From G963676655 sp963678305 (GTDB lineage: Bacteria; Verrucomicrobiota; Lentisphaeria; Victivallales; Victivallaceae), in the NCBI GenBank assembly GCA_963678305.2, contig CAXXVV010000014.1, positions 1 through 64,000 on the forward strand: a stretch of DNA of 64,000 nt. The letters run 5' to 3'. Every line of letters begins with the position of its first letter. Positions within the stretch are counted from its first letter, which is position 1. The notes under the pieces are model-generated. The model did no database searches. It was not told where the DNA came from and was given only the letters and a program-made list of their open reading frames with translations. This document shows positions 27,130-34,988 of this stretch, piece by piece. The position numbers and the translations under genes were made by a program.

Positions 27130-27207
27130 CATTACACCAATACTTCCACCACAACAAAAGACCATACAAACCAGACTACAATAAAAATATGATTTACAGT
27201 AACGGAA

Positions 27208-28170
27208 TTAGCGAAGGCCCACGGCTTTACGTATTTCGGTCATCGTCTGTTCAGCGACGGCGCGGGCTTTTTCCGCGCCTTCTTCTAGCACTTTATTGAC
27301 ATAATCAAGGTTGTTGGCAAGTTCTTCACGACGCTCACGCAGCGGAGCAAAATATTCCCACATGATCTCAAACAATTCCTGTTTGGCATGGCCGTAACCG
27401 TAATTACCGCCGCGATATTTAGCTTCAAGCTCCTTGACCTGATCTTCGGTTGCAAACAGCTTATACAGTTTGACCACGTTGCAGTCGGTCGGATCTTTCG
27501 GGTCTTCCAGACCGGTCGAGTCGGTAACAATACTCATAATCCGTTTGCGGATCGCTTTTTTGCCGCCGAAGATCGGAATGGTATTATCGTAGCTCTTGCT
27601 CATTTTCTGGCCGTCGATTCCAGGAACTACCGCCACGTTTTCCCGGATTGAGCTTTCCGGAATAACGAAAATATCACCGTAAATACGATTGAAGCGGTCG
27701 GCAATGTCACGCGTGATCTCAACATGCTGTTTCTGGTCCTTACCGACCGGAACAACGTTTGATTTGTAGATGAGAATATCAGCCGCCATCAATACCGGAT
27801 ATGAAAACAGACCGTTATTAGGAATAAAACCTTTCGCGATCTTATCTTTGTAGCTATGGGCGCGTTCAAGCAGGCCTACTGTAGTCTGACAGCTCAAAAC
27901 CCAGGTCAGTTCACACACCTGCGGCACATCAGACTGCCGGAAAAACACTGTTCGTTCCGGATCGATGCCGCATGCCAGGAAATCCAGAGCGACATCCAGC
28001 ACCCGCTGGCGCAGCTCGGCCGGATCAGGACTGGTCGTCAGAGAATGATAGTCGGCAATGAACAAAAAAGTATCACCCTGCTCCTGCAATTTCAACGCCG
28101 GTTTCATCATGCCGAAGTAGTTACCGATATGAGGCTGTCCTGATGGCTGGATGCCTGAAAGAATTCTCAT
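27208..28170 (-). CDS. trpS: Tryptophanyl-tRNA synthetase
   Basis: 320 residues, the normal bacterial length. The class I HIGH-type motif PHIGN (in PSGQPHIGNYFG) and the KMSKS loop (GQKMSKSYDN) are both intact. It charges tRNA-Trp. It is monocistronic, convergent with aaeA and divergent from typA. No T-box or trp leader is evident in the 182-bp upstream region. Start: ATG at 28170, directly before the conserved first strand. Confidence 0.97.
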   Translation of the reverse strand: MRILSGIQPSGQPHIGNYFGMMKPALKLQEQGDTFLFIADYHSLTTSPDPAELRQRVLDVALDFLACGIDPERTVFFRQSDVPQVCELTWVLSCQTTVGLLERAHSYKDKIAKGFIPNNGLFSYPVLMAADILIYKSNVVPVGKDQKQHVEITRDIADRFNRIYGDIFVIPESSIRENVAVVPGIDGQKMSKSYDNTIPIFGGKKAIRKRIMSIVTDSTGLEDPKDPTDCNVVKLYKLFATEDQVKELEAKYRGGNYGYGHAKQELFEIMWEYFAPLRERREELANNLDYVNKVLEEGAEKARAVAEQTMTEIRKAVGLR

Positions 28171-28352
28171 TATATCTGATCCTGTTTCTGTTTATTTTTC
28201 TGAAAACATGTAATAGACCCCTGATTAGCTCAAAAGTCAAGTCTTTTTTTGCGGTTTCTTATGCTTTCAGGATTAGTATTTAGCGCTACTGATGCTATAT
28301 TATGAGTTTGTATTTAATTATAAACCTTTTTTAAGTGAGATAGAAGAATAAA

Positions 28353-30149
28353 ATGCGTGAATTAAGAAACATAGCGATAATCGCCCACGTCGACCACGGC
28401 AAGACGACCCTGGTTGATGAGATAATCAAGCAGTCCCAGCTTTTCAGGGAAAATCAGGAAATGCAGGAATGTTTCCTTGACAGCAACGATTTGGAACGGG
28501 AACGCGGAATAACAATTTTATCCAAAAACATCAGTATCGAGTACCGTGGCGTTAAAGTCAACGTTATCGACACTCCCGGCCACAGCGACTTCGGCGGCCA
28601 GGTTGAACGTGTTTTGAAGCTGGCAGACGGCGTTTTGCTGCTGGTGGACGCCGCCGAGGGCCCCATGCCGCAGACCCGTTTTGTTCTGGAAAAAGCTCTC
28701 AAGCTGAATTTAAAACCGATAGTCCTGATCAACAAAGTTGACCGTAAAGACGCCCGTCCGGATGAGGTGCATGACGAGATATTCGACCTGTTTTGCGAAC
28801 TTGATGCCGATGACCACCAGCTCGATTTCCCGATGCTCTACGCCAGCGGACGCAGCGGCTGGGCCGTCAAGGACCTGGCGGATGAGAAAACCTCGATCCT
28901 GCCGCTTATGGACGCGATTATCGACGAAGTTCCGGCCCCGGAAATGCGCCAGGGACCGGTCCAGTTGCAGATCGCGTCAATCGATTATTCCGATTACGTC
29001 GGCCGTATCGGCATCGGCCGGGTCTATCGCGGCACCATGAACCGGACAACTCCAATGACCGTCATCAAACGTGACGGAAAAACCATGCCGGCAAAAATCA
29101 AACAGCTTTTTACGTTTGAAGGATTGAACCGTCAGGAAGTCGATGAAATTCCCTGCGGCGACTTGTGCGCGATCGTCGGTGTTGAAGGAATCGATATCAG
29201 CGACACGATCACCGACTCGGAAAATCCGGAAGCCCTGCCGCCGATCAGTGTGGATGAACCGACAATCTCCATGCAGTTCCGGGTCAACGACTCACCGCTT
29301 TACGGCAAGGAAGGTAAATTTGTCAGCAGTCGTCATCTGCGTGATCGGCTCCTGCTGGAATGCGAACGCGACGTGGCACTGCGGGTAGAAGAAGAAGGAG
29401 AAGCATTCAAGGTTAGCGGTCGCGGGGTCATGCATCTTTCGATTCTGATCGAGAATATGCGGCGCGAAGGCTATGAAATGGGCGTATCACGTCCGCACGT
29501 TATTATGAAAACTATTGACGGTGAACTTTGCGAACCGTATGAAGAGCTGACCGTCGAAGTGCCGGAAGCCTCCGCCGGCAGAATAATAGAAATGGTCGGC
29601 TTGCGCAAAGGAGAAATGACCAGCATGATTCCGCGCGGCGAACGCCAATTGCTTGACTTCAGGATTCCCACCCGGGGCTTGATCGGGTTCAGAAGCAAAG
29701 CCTTGACTGCGACCGCCGGGGAAGCAATCGTTTCACATCTTTTCCTTGAATACGGTCCATTCAAAGGCGAAATGCCGTCACGGCAAAACGGAGTACTGGT
29801 CAGCATGGGAGCCGGTAAAGCCGCCGCCTACGCAATCGACGGGTTGCAGCAACGTGGCGAGTTTTTCATTGATCCGAACGAAACGACTTACGAAGGGATG
29901 ATTGTCGCGGAGCATTGCAAGGATGGCGACTTGACAGTTAATCTGCAGAAAGGCAAGCAGTTGACCAACATGCGCGCATCAGGTTCGGACCGTAACATGA
30001 AGATTGCCCCGGCCCGCCATATGAGTCTGGAACAGGCGCTGGAATACATCGACGAAGATGAATTGCTGGAAGTCACCCCGAAAAGCATCAGGATGCGTAA
30101 AAAGTTCCTGACCGAACTCGAACGCAAACGCAACAAGGGCAAAATCTAA
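28353..30149 (+). CDS. typA: Translational GTPase TypA/BipA
   Basis: 598 residues. The GTPase domain has G1 AHVDHGKTT at 11-19, RGIT switch, DTPGH and NKVD; EF-G-like domains III and V and the BipA C-terminal domain follow (MIVAEHCKDGDLTVNLQKGKQLTNMRASGSD). TypA binds ribosomes and helps 50S assembly and stress adaptation. The length and order match the family fully. The upstream site is weak (AGAAGA). A candidate terminator lies at 30258-30280. Confidence 0.97.
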   Translation: MRELRNIAIIAHVDHGKTTLVDEIIKQSQLFRENQEMQECFLDSNDLERERGITILSKNISIEYRGVKVNVIDTPGHSDFGGQVERVLKLADGVLLLVDAAEGPMPQTRFVLEKALKLNLKPIVLINKVDRKDARPDEVHDEIFDLFCELDADDHQLDFPMLYASGRSGWAVKDLADEKTSILPLMDAIIDEVPAPEMRQGPVQLQIASIDYSDYVGRIGIGRVYRGTMNRTTPMTVIKRDGKTMPAKIKQLFTFEGLNRQEVDEIPCGDLCAIVGVEGIDISDTITDSENPEALPPISVDEPTISMQFRVNDSPLYGKEGKFVSSRHLRDRLLLECERDVALRVEEEGEAFKVSGRGVMHLSILIENMRREGYEMGVSRPHVIMKTIDGELCEPYEELTVEVPEASAGRIIEMVGLRKGEMTSMIPRGERQLLDFRIPTRGLIGFRSKALTATAGEAIVSHLFLEYGPFKGEMPSRQNGVLVSMGAGKAAAYAIDGLQQRGEFFIDPNETTYEGMIVAEHCKDGDLTVNLQKGKQLTNMRASGSDRNMKIAPARHMSLEQALEYIDEDELLEVTPKSIRMRKKFLTELERKRNKGKI

Positions 30150-30257
30150 AATTACCATCCTTAAAAAAAACATTAATGCAAGTCAATATTTTTAATTACC
30201 AGGTAGTTTAAAAAATCGCAGAAAAAACCGGCACTAAAGTAAGCCTATAAATATAAA

Positions 30258-30280
30258 AAGCGGAACATATCGTCCCGCTT
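30258..30280 (+). terminator. Candidate terminator of typA
   Basis: AAGCGG (30258-30263), an 11-base loop and CCGCTT (30275-30280). The stem is preceded by A/T-rich sequence and followed by ACATATTT, a poor U tract, so termination is likely weak. Confidence 0.45.
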
Positions 30281-30295
30281 ACATATTTGAGATTA

Positions 30296-30457
30296 AGGAG
30301 CTATATAAAAATCACCTTTACATCTGTGCGTTTCTCCCGGTTGCTTTGTGTTTTGCCGATTCGTTACATAGCTAAAGCTATGCGCCTCATCGGCAACTCC
30401 CCAAATCATTCCGGGATAATTCACTCATTTTGTCAAGTTTATTTTAACACAGCTCCT
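30296..30457. repeat. Nested palindromic element, MITE- or REP-like
   Basis: Outer arms AGGAGCTATATAAAA (30296-30310) and TTTTAACACAGCTCCT (30442-30457) are inverted repeats. Inside are TCCCGG (30335-30340) with CCGGGA (30411-30416), then TTGCCGAT (30353-30360) with ATCGGCAA (30389-30396), and at the centre CATAGCT-AA-AGCTATG (30367-30382). The whole 162 bp therefore folds as one imperfect hairpin. It lies between convergent genes and has no coding signal. It looks like a non-autonomous mobile element or a RAYT substrate; copies elsewhere in the genome would decide. Confidence 0.6.
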
Positions 30458-30471
30458 AAGTGTTTTATCCG

Positions 30472-31056
30472 TTATTTTTTTGCTTCTTCAAACTCACCGG
30501 CTTTGGCTTCGTAAGTAATTGTAACTTCCTGACCTTTTTTGACCGCTATTGTTTGTCCGACGCGAGAATTGTGCCACGCTTTGACTTTGGCTTCGCCGGC
30601 TTTACCGGTTATATAATTCAAAGTATTGCTCCACCATCCAGCCGGTTTGCCCTTGTCCGCTTTTTCAAAATCGCCGTTCTTAATCGTCGCGCCTTTGACT
30701 TCAACATTATCATAAATTACCCAATGGGCATTCAAATCTTTTTTTCCACCTGACTTACTCCAGTTGCTCATCAGTTGTATCGAGACAGTTCCATCAGCTT
30801 GCGGCGTGAATGACAAGGACACTTTTGTCCATTTATTTCTCGAAAGCGGGTCACTTTCCGAAGTCAGGGATTGGGCTCTGTCCTGCTCTTTTCCCCAGTG
30901 AATATTTTTAACTGTGCCCATTGTAGCTTTTCCGGGTTTTAAAACCATTTTCCCCTGAATATCAATCCTGCCTTTTATGACGGGGGGCGCAGGCTTAGCT
31001 GCAATCATAATAGTTCCAATTGCGGCGAGTAACAAAGCTAATGCAGCCTTTTTCAT
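30472..31056 (-). CDS. Secreted beta-sandwich (CBM-like) protein
   Basis: 194 residues. A signal peptide (about 1-19, ALALLLAAIGTIMIAA) precedes a domain with IKNGDFEKADKGKPAGWW, the pattern of CBM4/9-like or discoidin-like jelly-roll modules that often bind carbohydrate. No enzymatic domain is attached. GGAG lies eight bases before the ATG at 31056. The gene is alone, with the palindromic element just after its stop. A role as an exported glycan-binding protein is likely but unproven. Confidence 0.6.
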   Translation of the reverse strand: MKKAALALLLAAIGTIMIAAKPAPPVIKGRIDIQGKMVLKPGKATMGTVKNIHWGKEQDRAQSLTSESDPLSRNKWTKVSLSFTPQADGTVSIQLMSNWSKSGGKKDLNAHWVIYDNVEVKGATIKNGDFEKADKGKPAGWWSNTLNYITGKAGEAKVKAWHNSRVGQTIAVKKGQEVTITYEAKAGEFEEAKK

Positions 31057-31432
31057 TTCTCATTCTCCTTTGATTGTTGATTACCGGTGGATAAAAATAC
31101 CATATTTTAAAAGAAAAATCAAGTTAACCAGGTCTCATTTTAGATCGACAAGTAGAAATAATTTATTGTCCTGTACCGCCATGAGACAAAATGCTGAAAG
31201 ATTGGATGGTTGGGAAGACCAGGATAATTGAATATTTGAATTCAAGAATAGCAAAGGTTCTAAGAGTTTAACATAATCACAAACCATAACCTTGTGCCAT
31301 CACCGCTTATTATGAATAGCTGAATAAAAAAATCAGGAAATTTTTTAATATTCTCCTTTTAAGGACTTGACTAAATCATATCAGCCTGTAGATTAAAAAT
31401 AGTAATCATTATCAATTATCAGAAAACAGGCG
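31057..31432. other. 376-bp divergent intergenic region upstream of perR
   Basis: Lies between the leftward secreted protein and the rightward perR. The perR-proximal 70 bases hold a promoter and PerR/Fur-like operator. The rest is AT-rich; a 16-codon ATG frame at about 31181 has no ribosome binding site, and no hairpin or RNA gene was recognised. Confidence 0.6.
31367..31414 (+). promoter_or_regulatory. perR promoter with PerR/Fur-like box
   Basis: TTGACT (31367-31372), a 16-base spacer and TAGATT (31389-31394) form a promoter. The operator TAGTAATCATTATCA (31400-31414) lies at the expected transcription start and matches the PerR box TTATAATNATTATAA at 11 of 14 positions. The overlapping 31395-31413 also matches 15 of 19 bases of the E. 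coli Fur box. This is a typical repressor position and suggests autoregulation. Confidence 0.7.
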
Positions 31433-31846
31433 ATGAAATTGAAATTAAGCAACACGAACCAGCGGAGAATAATTCTCGAAGAGTTGAAGGAGTTGAAAAA
31501 CCACCCGACGGCAGATGAATTATATATGCTGGTAAGAAAAAAATTACCGAAAATCAGTTTAGGTACAGTGTATCGTAATTTGGAATTATTATCCGCGGCC
31601 GGACACATCTTAAAACTGGAAACCTCCGGTAAACAAAAACGTTTTGACGGTCGCTCGGAACATCATTTCCACATGCGCTGTTCGTTGTGCGAGCGGGTAT
31701 TCGACCTTGAGGATGAAAGTTTTCAAGACATTGATAATTTGATGCAGGCAAAGCTTGATGAATTGCAATGCGACGGATACTCCCTTGAAATCAACGGTCT
31801 TTGTGAAAGCTGTCGTGACAGCGATCAAAATAAAGAACATGCCTGA
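31433..31846 (+). CDS. perR: PerR-type peroxide-sensing Fur-family repressor
   Basis: 137 residues. A winged-helix domain (TADELYMLV…SLGTVYRNLELL) precedes the Fur dimerisation domain. The five regulatory metal ligands of B. subtilis PerR map exactly by spacing: His24, Asp72, His78, His80 and Asp91 (PerR His37, Asp85, His91, His93, Asp104). Asp rather than Glu at the last position is the feature linked to peroxide sensing. Cys83, Cys86, Cys124 and Cys127 make the structural zinc site. It is followed by superoxide reductase and ferritin genes. Fur-type iron sensing is the alternative, but ligands and neighbours favour PerR. Confidence 0.85.
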   Translation: MKLKLSNTNQRRIILEELKELKNHPTADELYMLVRKKLPKISLGTVYRNLELLSAAGHILKLETSGKQKRFDGRSEHHFHMRCSLCERVFDLEDESFQDIDNLMQAKLDELQCDGYSLEINGLCESCRDSDQNKEHA

Positions 31847-31945
31847 TTTCCAAAATTTAATGAAAACAATTAAGGCGGTATGTCTGAATTTCAGGCTGCC
31901 GGATTTATATAGAAACTAATCTCAAAAGGAAGAGAGGACACCATT

Positions 31946-32332
31946 ATGAGTGCAAAAAGACGACAAGTTTATAAATGCGGACACAGTAACCTCACAGTTG
32001 AAATCCTGACCGAATCAGACGAATGCTTCAAGCTTGAATGCTGCGGCGAAGAAATGGTTCTGATGGAAGAAAAAACAGCGGACTCGACAGTTGAAAAACA
32101 CGTTCCGCTGCTCAGCGCCAATGGTGAGGGTGTCAAAGTGGTTGTGGGATCAACTCTGCATCCGATGACAGAAGAACATTACATCCAATGGATCGAAGTG
32201 GTCAACGGACCATGGGTCAACCGGAAATACCTGAAGCCCGGTGACGCTCCGGAAGCTGAATTCTTCGTCCCGATGTCTGATAAACTGGAAGTCCGTTCCT
32301 ACTGTAATATCCACGGTTTATGGAAAGGATAA
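31946..32332 (+). CDS. dfx: Desulfoferrodoxin / superoxide reductase with altered centre I
   Basis: 128 residues. Superoxide reductase reduces superoxide to H2O2 using rubredoxin electrons without releasing O2, which suits anaerobes. The catalytic Fe(His)4Cys centre II is complete: Glu50-Lys51-His52, His72, His78, Cys120 and His123. The N-terminal desulforedoxin domain normally has CxxC and CC. Here the first pair reads Cys11-Gly-His13, with Cys32-Cys33 kept and an extra Cys27, so centre I is altered or lost. AGG lies about eight bases before the ATG. The ferritin gene starts four bases after its stop. Enzyme identity is firm; the state of centre I is inferred. Confidence 0.93.
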   Translation: MSAKRRQVYKCGHSNLTVEILTESDECFKLECCGEEMVLMEEKTADSTVEKHVPLLSANGEGVKVVVGSTLHPMTEEHYIQWIEVVNGPWVNRKYLKPGDAPEAEFFVPMSDKLEVRSYCNIHGLWKG

Positions 32333-32336
32333 TAAA

Positions 32337-32852
32337 ATGTTAAGCGAAAAAATGCAGGAAGGCCTTAACGGCCAGCTGAATTTCGAGGTATATTCAGCTT
32401 ACATCTATTTATCGATGTCTGCTTATCTTGAAAGTATCAATATGGTTGGAGCGGCTCACTGGATGCAGATGCAGGCCAAAGAAGAGCTGTTTCACAACCT
32501 GCGCTTCTTCGATTACATCAATGACCGTGACGGCCGGGTGCTGCTTGACGCAGTCCCGCAGCCGCAACAGGACTGGGAATCAATACTCGCAGTATTTGAA
32601 TCCGCCCTGGAACATGAAAAAATAGTTACATCCAGAATATGCAGCCTCATCGACCTTGCTCAAAGTGAACATGACCACGTGACAAATTCCATGTTACAGT
32701 GGTTCATCACTGAGCAAATTGAAGAGGAAAGCAATGTAAAGACCATTATTGACAAGATCAAGCTGGCGGATAATTCAATCAATACATTGTATATGATTGA
32801 TGCCGAACTGGGACAGAGACCGGAACCGGTTCCGCCCACGGCTGCGCCTTAA
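32337..32852 (+). CDS. ftnA: Non-haem ferritin
   Basis: 171 residues from the ATG at 32337, with AAGGA about eight bases upstream; an in-frame upstream start at 32241 would overlap dfx by 92 bases and is unlikely. Ferroxidase ligands Glu17, Glu50, His53 and Glu94 are in place, along with the four-helix pattern (NFEVYSAYIYLSM, AKEELFH). It stores iron and consumes peroxide or O2, complementing superoxide reductase. It is last in the perR-dfx-ftn unit, followed by a strong terminator. The C-terminal tail (PEPVPPTAAP) is Pro-rich. Confidence 0.95.
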   Translation: MLSEKMQEGLNGQLNFEVYSAYIYLSMSAYLESINMVGAAHWMQMQAKEELFHNLRFFDYINDRDGRVLLDAVPQPQQDWESILAVFESALEHEKIVTSRICSLIDLAQSEHDHVTNSMLQWFITEQIEEESNVKTIIDKIKLADNSINTLYMIDAELGQRPEPVPPTAAP

Positions 32853-32880
32853 TCAAGCTTCAACAAGCGATAAATCCAGC

Positions 32881-32905
32881 GGGGACTCTTGAAAAAAGAG
32901 TCCCC
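32881..32905 (+). terminator. Rho-independent terminator after ferritin
   Basis: GGGGACTCTT (32881-32890), loop GAAAA and AAGAGTCCCC (32896-32905) form a perfect 10-bp stem, followed by a moderately U-rich tail. It closes the perR-dfx-ftn unit 28 bases after the ferritin stop. Confidence 0.85.
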
Positions 32906-32976
32906 TATTCAGTTTGCTTTTAGAGAAATTTGCATTACTTTACTTGAATCTGCTGTTCAGTAAAACAAACCATGAA

Positions 32977-32991
32977 TTATAATTAAAATTT
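32977..32991 (+). promoter_or_regulatory. Candidate PerR box before the flavodiiron gene
   Basis: TTATAATTAAAATTT matches the first half of the PerR box exactly (7/7) and the second at 3 of 7 positions. It overlaps a TATAAT and lies 10 bases before the ATG at 33001. Weaker than the perR site, but it fits a shared regulon. Confidence 0.4.
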
Positions 32992-33000
32992 GAGGAATTA

Positions 33001-34212
33001 ATGAAAGATCACACAAAAGCAATCAAAGTCACAGATAAAGTTTACTGGGTAGGCGCTATCGACTGGGCTATAAGGGATTTCCACGGCTACACCACCGATC
33101 GCGGAACCAGTTACAATGCGTTTCTTATTATCGACGAAAAAATCACTCTGATTGATACGGTCAAAGCCCCCTTCAAGGAAGAGATGTTCGCAAGAATCGA
33201 GTCCGTAACACCGTTGGAAAGCATCAACTATATTGTATCCAACCACGCTGAACCGGATCATTCCGGCTCACTGCCGGATACGATTGAAGCTATCAAACCG
33301 GAAAAAGTCTTCGCCTCAACCATGGGGTCCAAGGCATTGAAAGATCATTTCGGAGCTGACTTCGAAACCACCCCGGTAAAAACCGGCGACTCAATTTCCA
33401 TCGGAAAAAACAATCTCACATTCGTTGAAACCAGGCTTCTGCACTGGCCGGACAGCATGATTACCTATCTCGATGGAGAAAAAACGCTGTTCTCTCAGGA
33501 CGGCTTCGGCATGCATTTGGCCGGCAGCCATATGTTCTGGGACGAATACCCGGAAAACGTCATCGAGTGGGAAGCGCAAAAGTATTATGCCAATATCCTG
33601 ATGCCTTATTCTTCCAAGGTCATTGGCCTGCTGGAAAGTCTGCCTGGACTCAATCTTGATATTGAACTAATGCTCCCCGACCATGGACCGCTGTGGCGCG
33701 GAGATGGAATTAATTGGATCATGGACAAATACCGGAAGTGGGCGGAACAGCGTCCATCCAGGAAAGCGTTGGTCGTTTTCGATACCATGTGGCAGTCAAC
33801 CGAAAAAATGGCGCGTGCCGTTTCCAACGGTTTGATTGAACTTGGACTCGACGTGGAAGTTGTTCATTTGGGAGCCAGGGACCGCAGCACGGTGGCAACT
33901 CTGGTACTCGGAGCCGGCGCCCTGATCGTAGGTAGCCCGACAATCAATAACAACATCTTTCCGCGTGTTGCCGACACAATGACTTATCTGCGCGGACTCA
34001 GGCCGAATAACCTGATCGGCGCTTCTTTCGGGTCATACGGATGGAGCGGTGAAGCGGTTAAACAGTTGAACCAGTACCTGACAGATACCGGAGTTGAACT
34101 CCTTGATGAAGGAATCCGCGTGAAATATGTTCCGAACAGTGACGACTTGAACAAGTGTTATGAACTTGGACTGAAAATTGGGAAAGCCCTTTTGGAAAAA
34201 GTTAACGGCTGA
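33001..34212 (+). CDS. Flavodiiron protein (rubredoxin:oxygen oxidoreductase)
   Basis: 403 residues of the class A flavodiiron family. The metallo-beta-lactamase-like domain carries the di-iron ligands His82-x-Glu84-x-Asp86-His87, with His148, Asp167 and a His near 227 (LPDHGPLW). Canonically one of the His is not a ligand in some members. The C-terminal flavodoxin domain (about 254-400) has the FMN loop DTMWQSTEKM. It reduces O2 (or NO) to water using electrons from rubredoxin, encoded next. GAGG lies five bases before the ATG. It is the main O2-scavenging enzyme of this cluster. Confidence 0.95.
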   Translation: MKDHTKAIKVTDKVYWVGAIDWAIRDFHGYTTDRGTSYNAFLIIDEKITLIDTVKAPFKEEMFARIESVTPLESINYIVSNHAEPDHSGSLPDTIEAIKPEKVFASTMGSKALKDHFGADFETTPVKTGDSISIGKNNLTFVETRLLHWPDSMITYLDGEKTLFSQDGFGMHLAGSHMFWDEYPENVIEWEAQKYYANILMPYSSKVIGLLESLPGLNLDIELMLPDHGPLWRGDGINWIMDKYRKWAEQRPSRKALVVFDTMWQSTEKMARAVSNGLIELGLDVEVVHLGARDRSTVATLVLGAGALIVGSPTINNNIFPRVADTMTYLRGLRPNNLIGASFGSYGWSGEAVKQLNQYLTDTGVELLDEGIRVKYVPNSDDLNKCYELGLKIGKALLEKVNG

Positions 34213-34251
34213 AAAGCCACAAATATCAACCTGAAATATAAGGAGAAAAAC

Positions 34252-34410
34252 ATGGAAAAGTACATCTGCAACATCTGCGGGTATGTTTATGACCCGGAAG
34301 TCGGTGACCCGGAAAATGGAGTTCCTGCCGGAACTGCGTTCAAGGATCTGCCGGACGATTGGTGCTGCCCTGAATGTGGAGTTGGCAAAGACGAGTTTGA
34401 AGTCGAATAA
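34252..34410 (+). CDS. rub: Rubredoxin
   Basis: 52 residues with both iron-binding knuckles: Cys6-x-x-Cys9-Gly-Tyr and Cys39-Pro-x-Cys42-Gly, and the conserved GYVYDP and WCCPECG segments. An extra Cys38 precedes the second knuckle. The single Fe(Cys)4 centre carries one electron, here probably to the flavodiiron protein encoded 39 bases upstream and to superoxide reductase. AAGGAG lies six bases before the ATG. A strong terminator follows. Confidence 0.97.
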   Translation: MEKYICNICGYVYDPEVGDPENGVPAGTAFKDLPDDWCCPECGVGKDEFEVE

Positions 34411-34438
34411 GAACGGCTGAACGATTTTTCCAACTGAA

Positions 34439-34475
34439 ACGGTCGATTTTTTCACAAAAATCGATCGTTTTTTTT
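34439..34475 (+). terminator. Strong rho-independent terminator after rubredoxin
   Basis: ACGGTCGATTTTT (34439-34451), loop TCAC and AAAAATCGATCGT (34456-34468) make a 13-bp stem with one G-U pair, followed by eight T (34468-34475). It is the best terminator in the window. Confidence 0.9.
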
Positions 34476-34581
34476 GTTATGAGGTTAATATTTTGATTTT
34501 TCAGTTGAATTTAGAAAAATCCGCACATATATTGTTTTAGCATAACTTTGTTGTTGACAACCGATAAGGAGAAAGAAAAAG

Positions 34582-34911
34582 ATGGATTTATCCTATAAAA
34601 TGGAAAGTGGTGTTGCAATAATTTCTATATCAGGACGCCTGGTTGCAGCAAACGCAAATGAACTTACCAATAAATTCTCCTCCCTTGCGCAGGAGGTAAT
34701 TAACTTCGTTCTGGATCTTTCTGAAATGGAATATATTGACAGTACCGGTTTGGGAGCGATTGTCTCATGTCTTAAGAAGGCCACCGAAAAAGGCGGCAAC
34801 ATTAAGCTGGCCTGTATTCAGGAAAAACCGCGAATGATCTTCGAGATTACTCGTGCCTATCGAATCTTCGACATTTACGACAATGTTGAAACTGCGGTCA
34901 ACTCCTATTAA
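34582..34911 (+). CDS. STAS-domain anti-sigma factor antagonist
   Basis: 109 residues, a stand-alone STAS domain of the SpoIIAA/RsbV type. The phosphorylatable serine is Ser54 in YIDSTGLG. In its dephosphorylated form such a protein binds an anti-sigma kinase and frees the sigma factor. AAGGAG precedes the ATG by about ten bases. No anti-sigma kinase lies nearby; the SpoIIE-type phosphatase at 50551-51963 could act on it. It sits just upstream of the glycosyltransferase operon and may control it, but this is only positional. Confidence 0.92.
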   Translation: MDLSYKMESGVAIISISGRLVAANANELTNKFSSLAQEVINFVLDLSEMEYIDSTGLGAIVSCLKKATEKGGNIKLACIQEKPRMIFEITRAYRIFDIYDNVETAVNSY

Positions 34912-34988
34912 GACCAATCCATAAGTTTGAGCTTGCAGAACTGTTGATATGATCTTTGGTCCCGGCAAAAGCTCTTTAGAGAGGTATT

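Larger units (their letters stand above)
30150..30471. other. 322-bp region between convergent genes with hairpin and palindromic element
   Basis: No gene. The first about 100 bases are A/T-rich. A candidate terminator for typA lies at 30258-30280 and a 162-bp nested palindromic element fills 30296-30457. An open frame of about 75 codons runs through the element, but it is best explained as chance. Confidence 0.7.

Noticed and set aside
30287..30514. Open frame of 75 codons through the palindromic element
   Set aside because: Translation reflects the inverted repeats; no start site signals and it overlaps the end of the convergent gene.
32241..32336. Upstream start of the ferritin gene
   Set aside because: Would overlap dfx by 92 bases in another frame; the ATG at 32337 has a good site and the family N-terminus.
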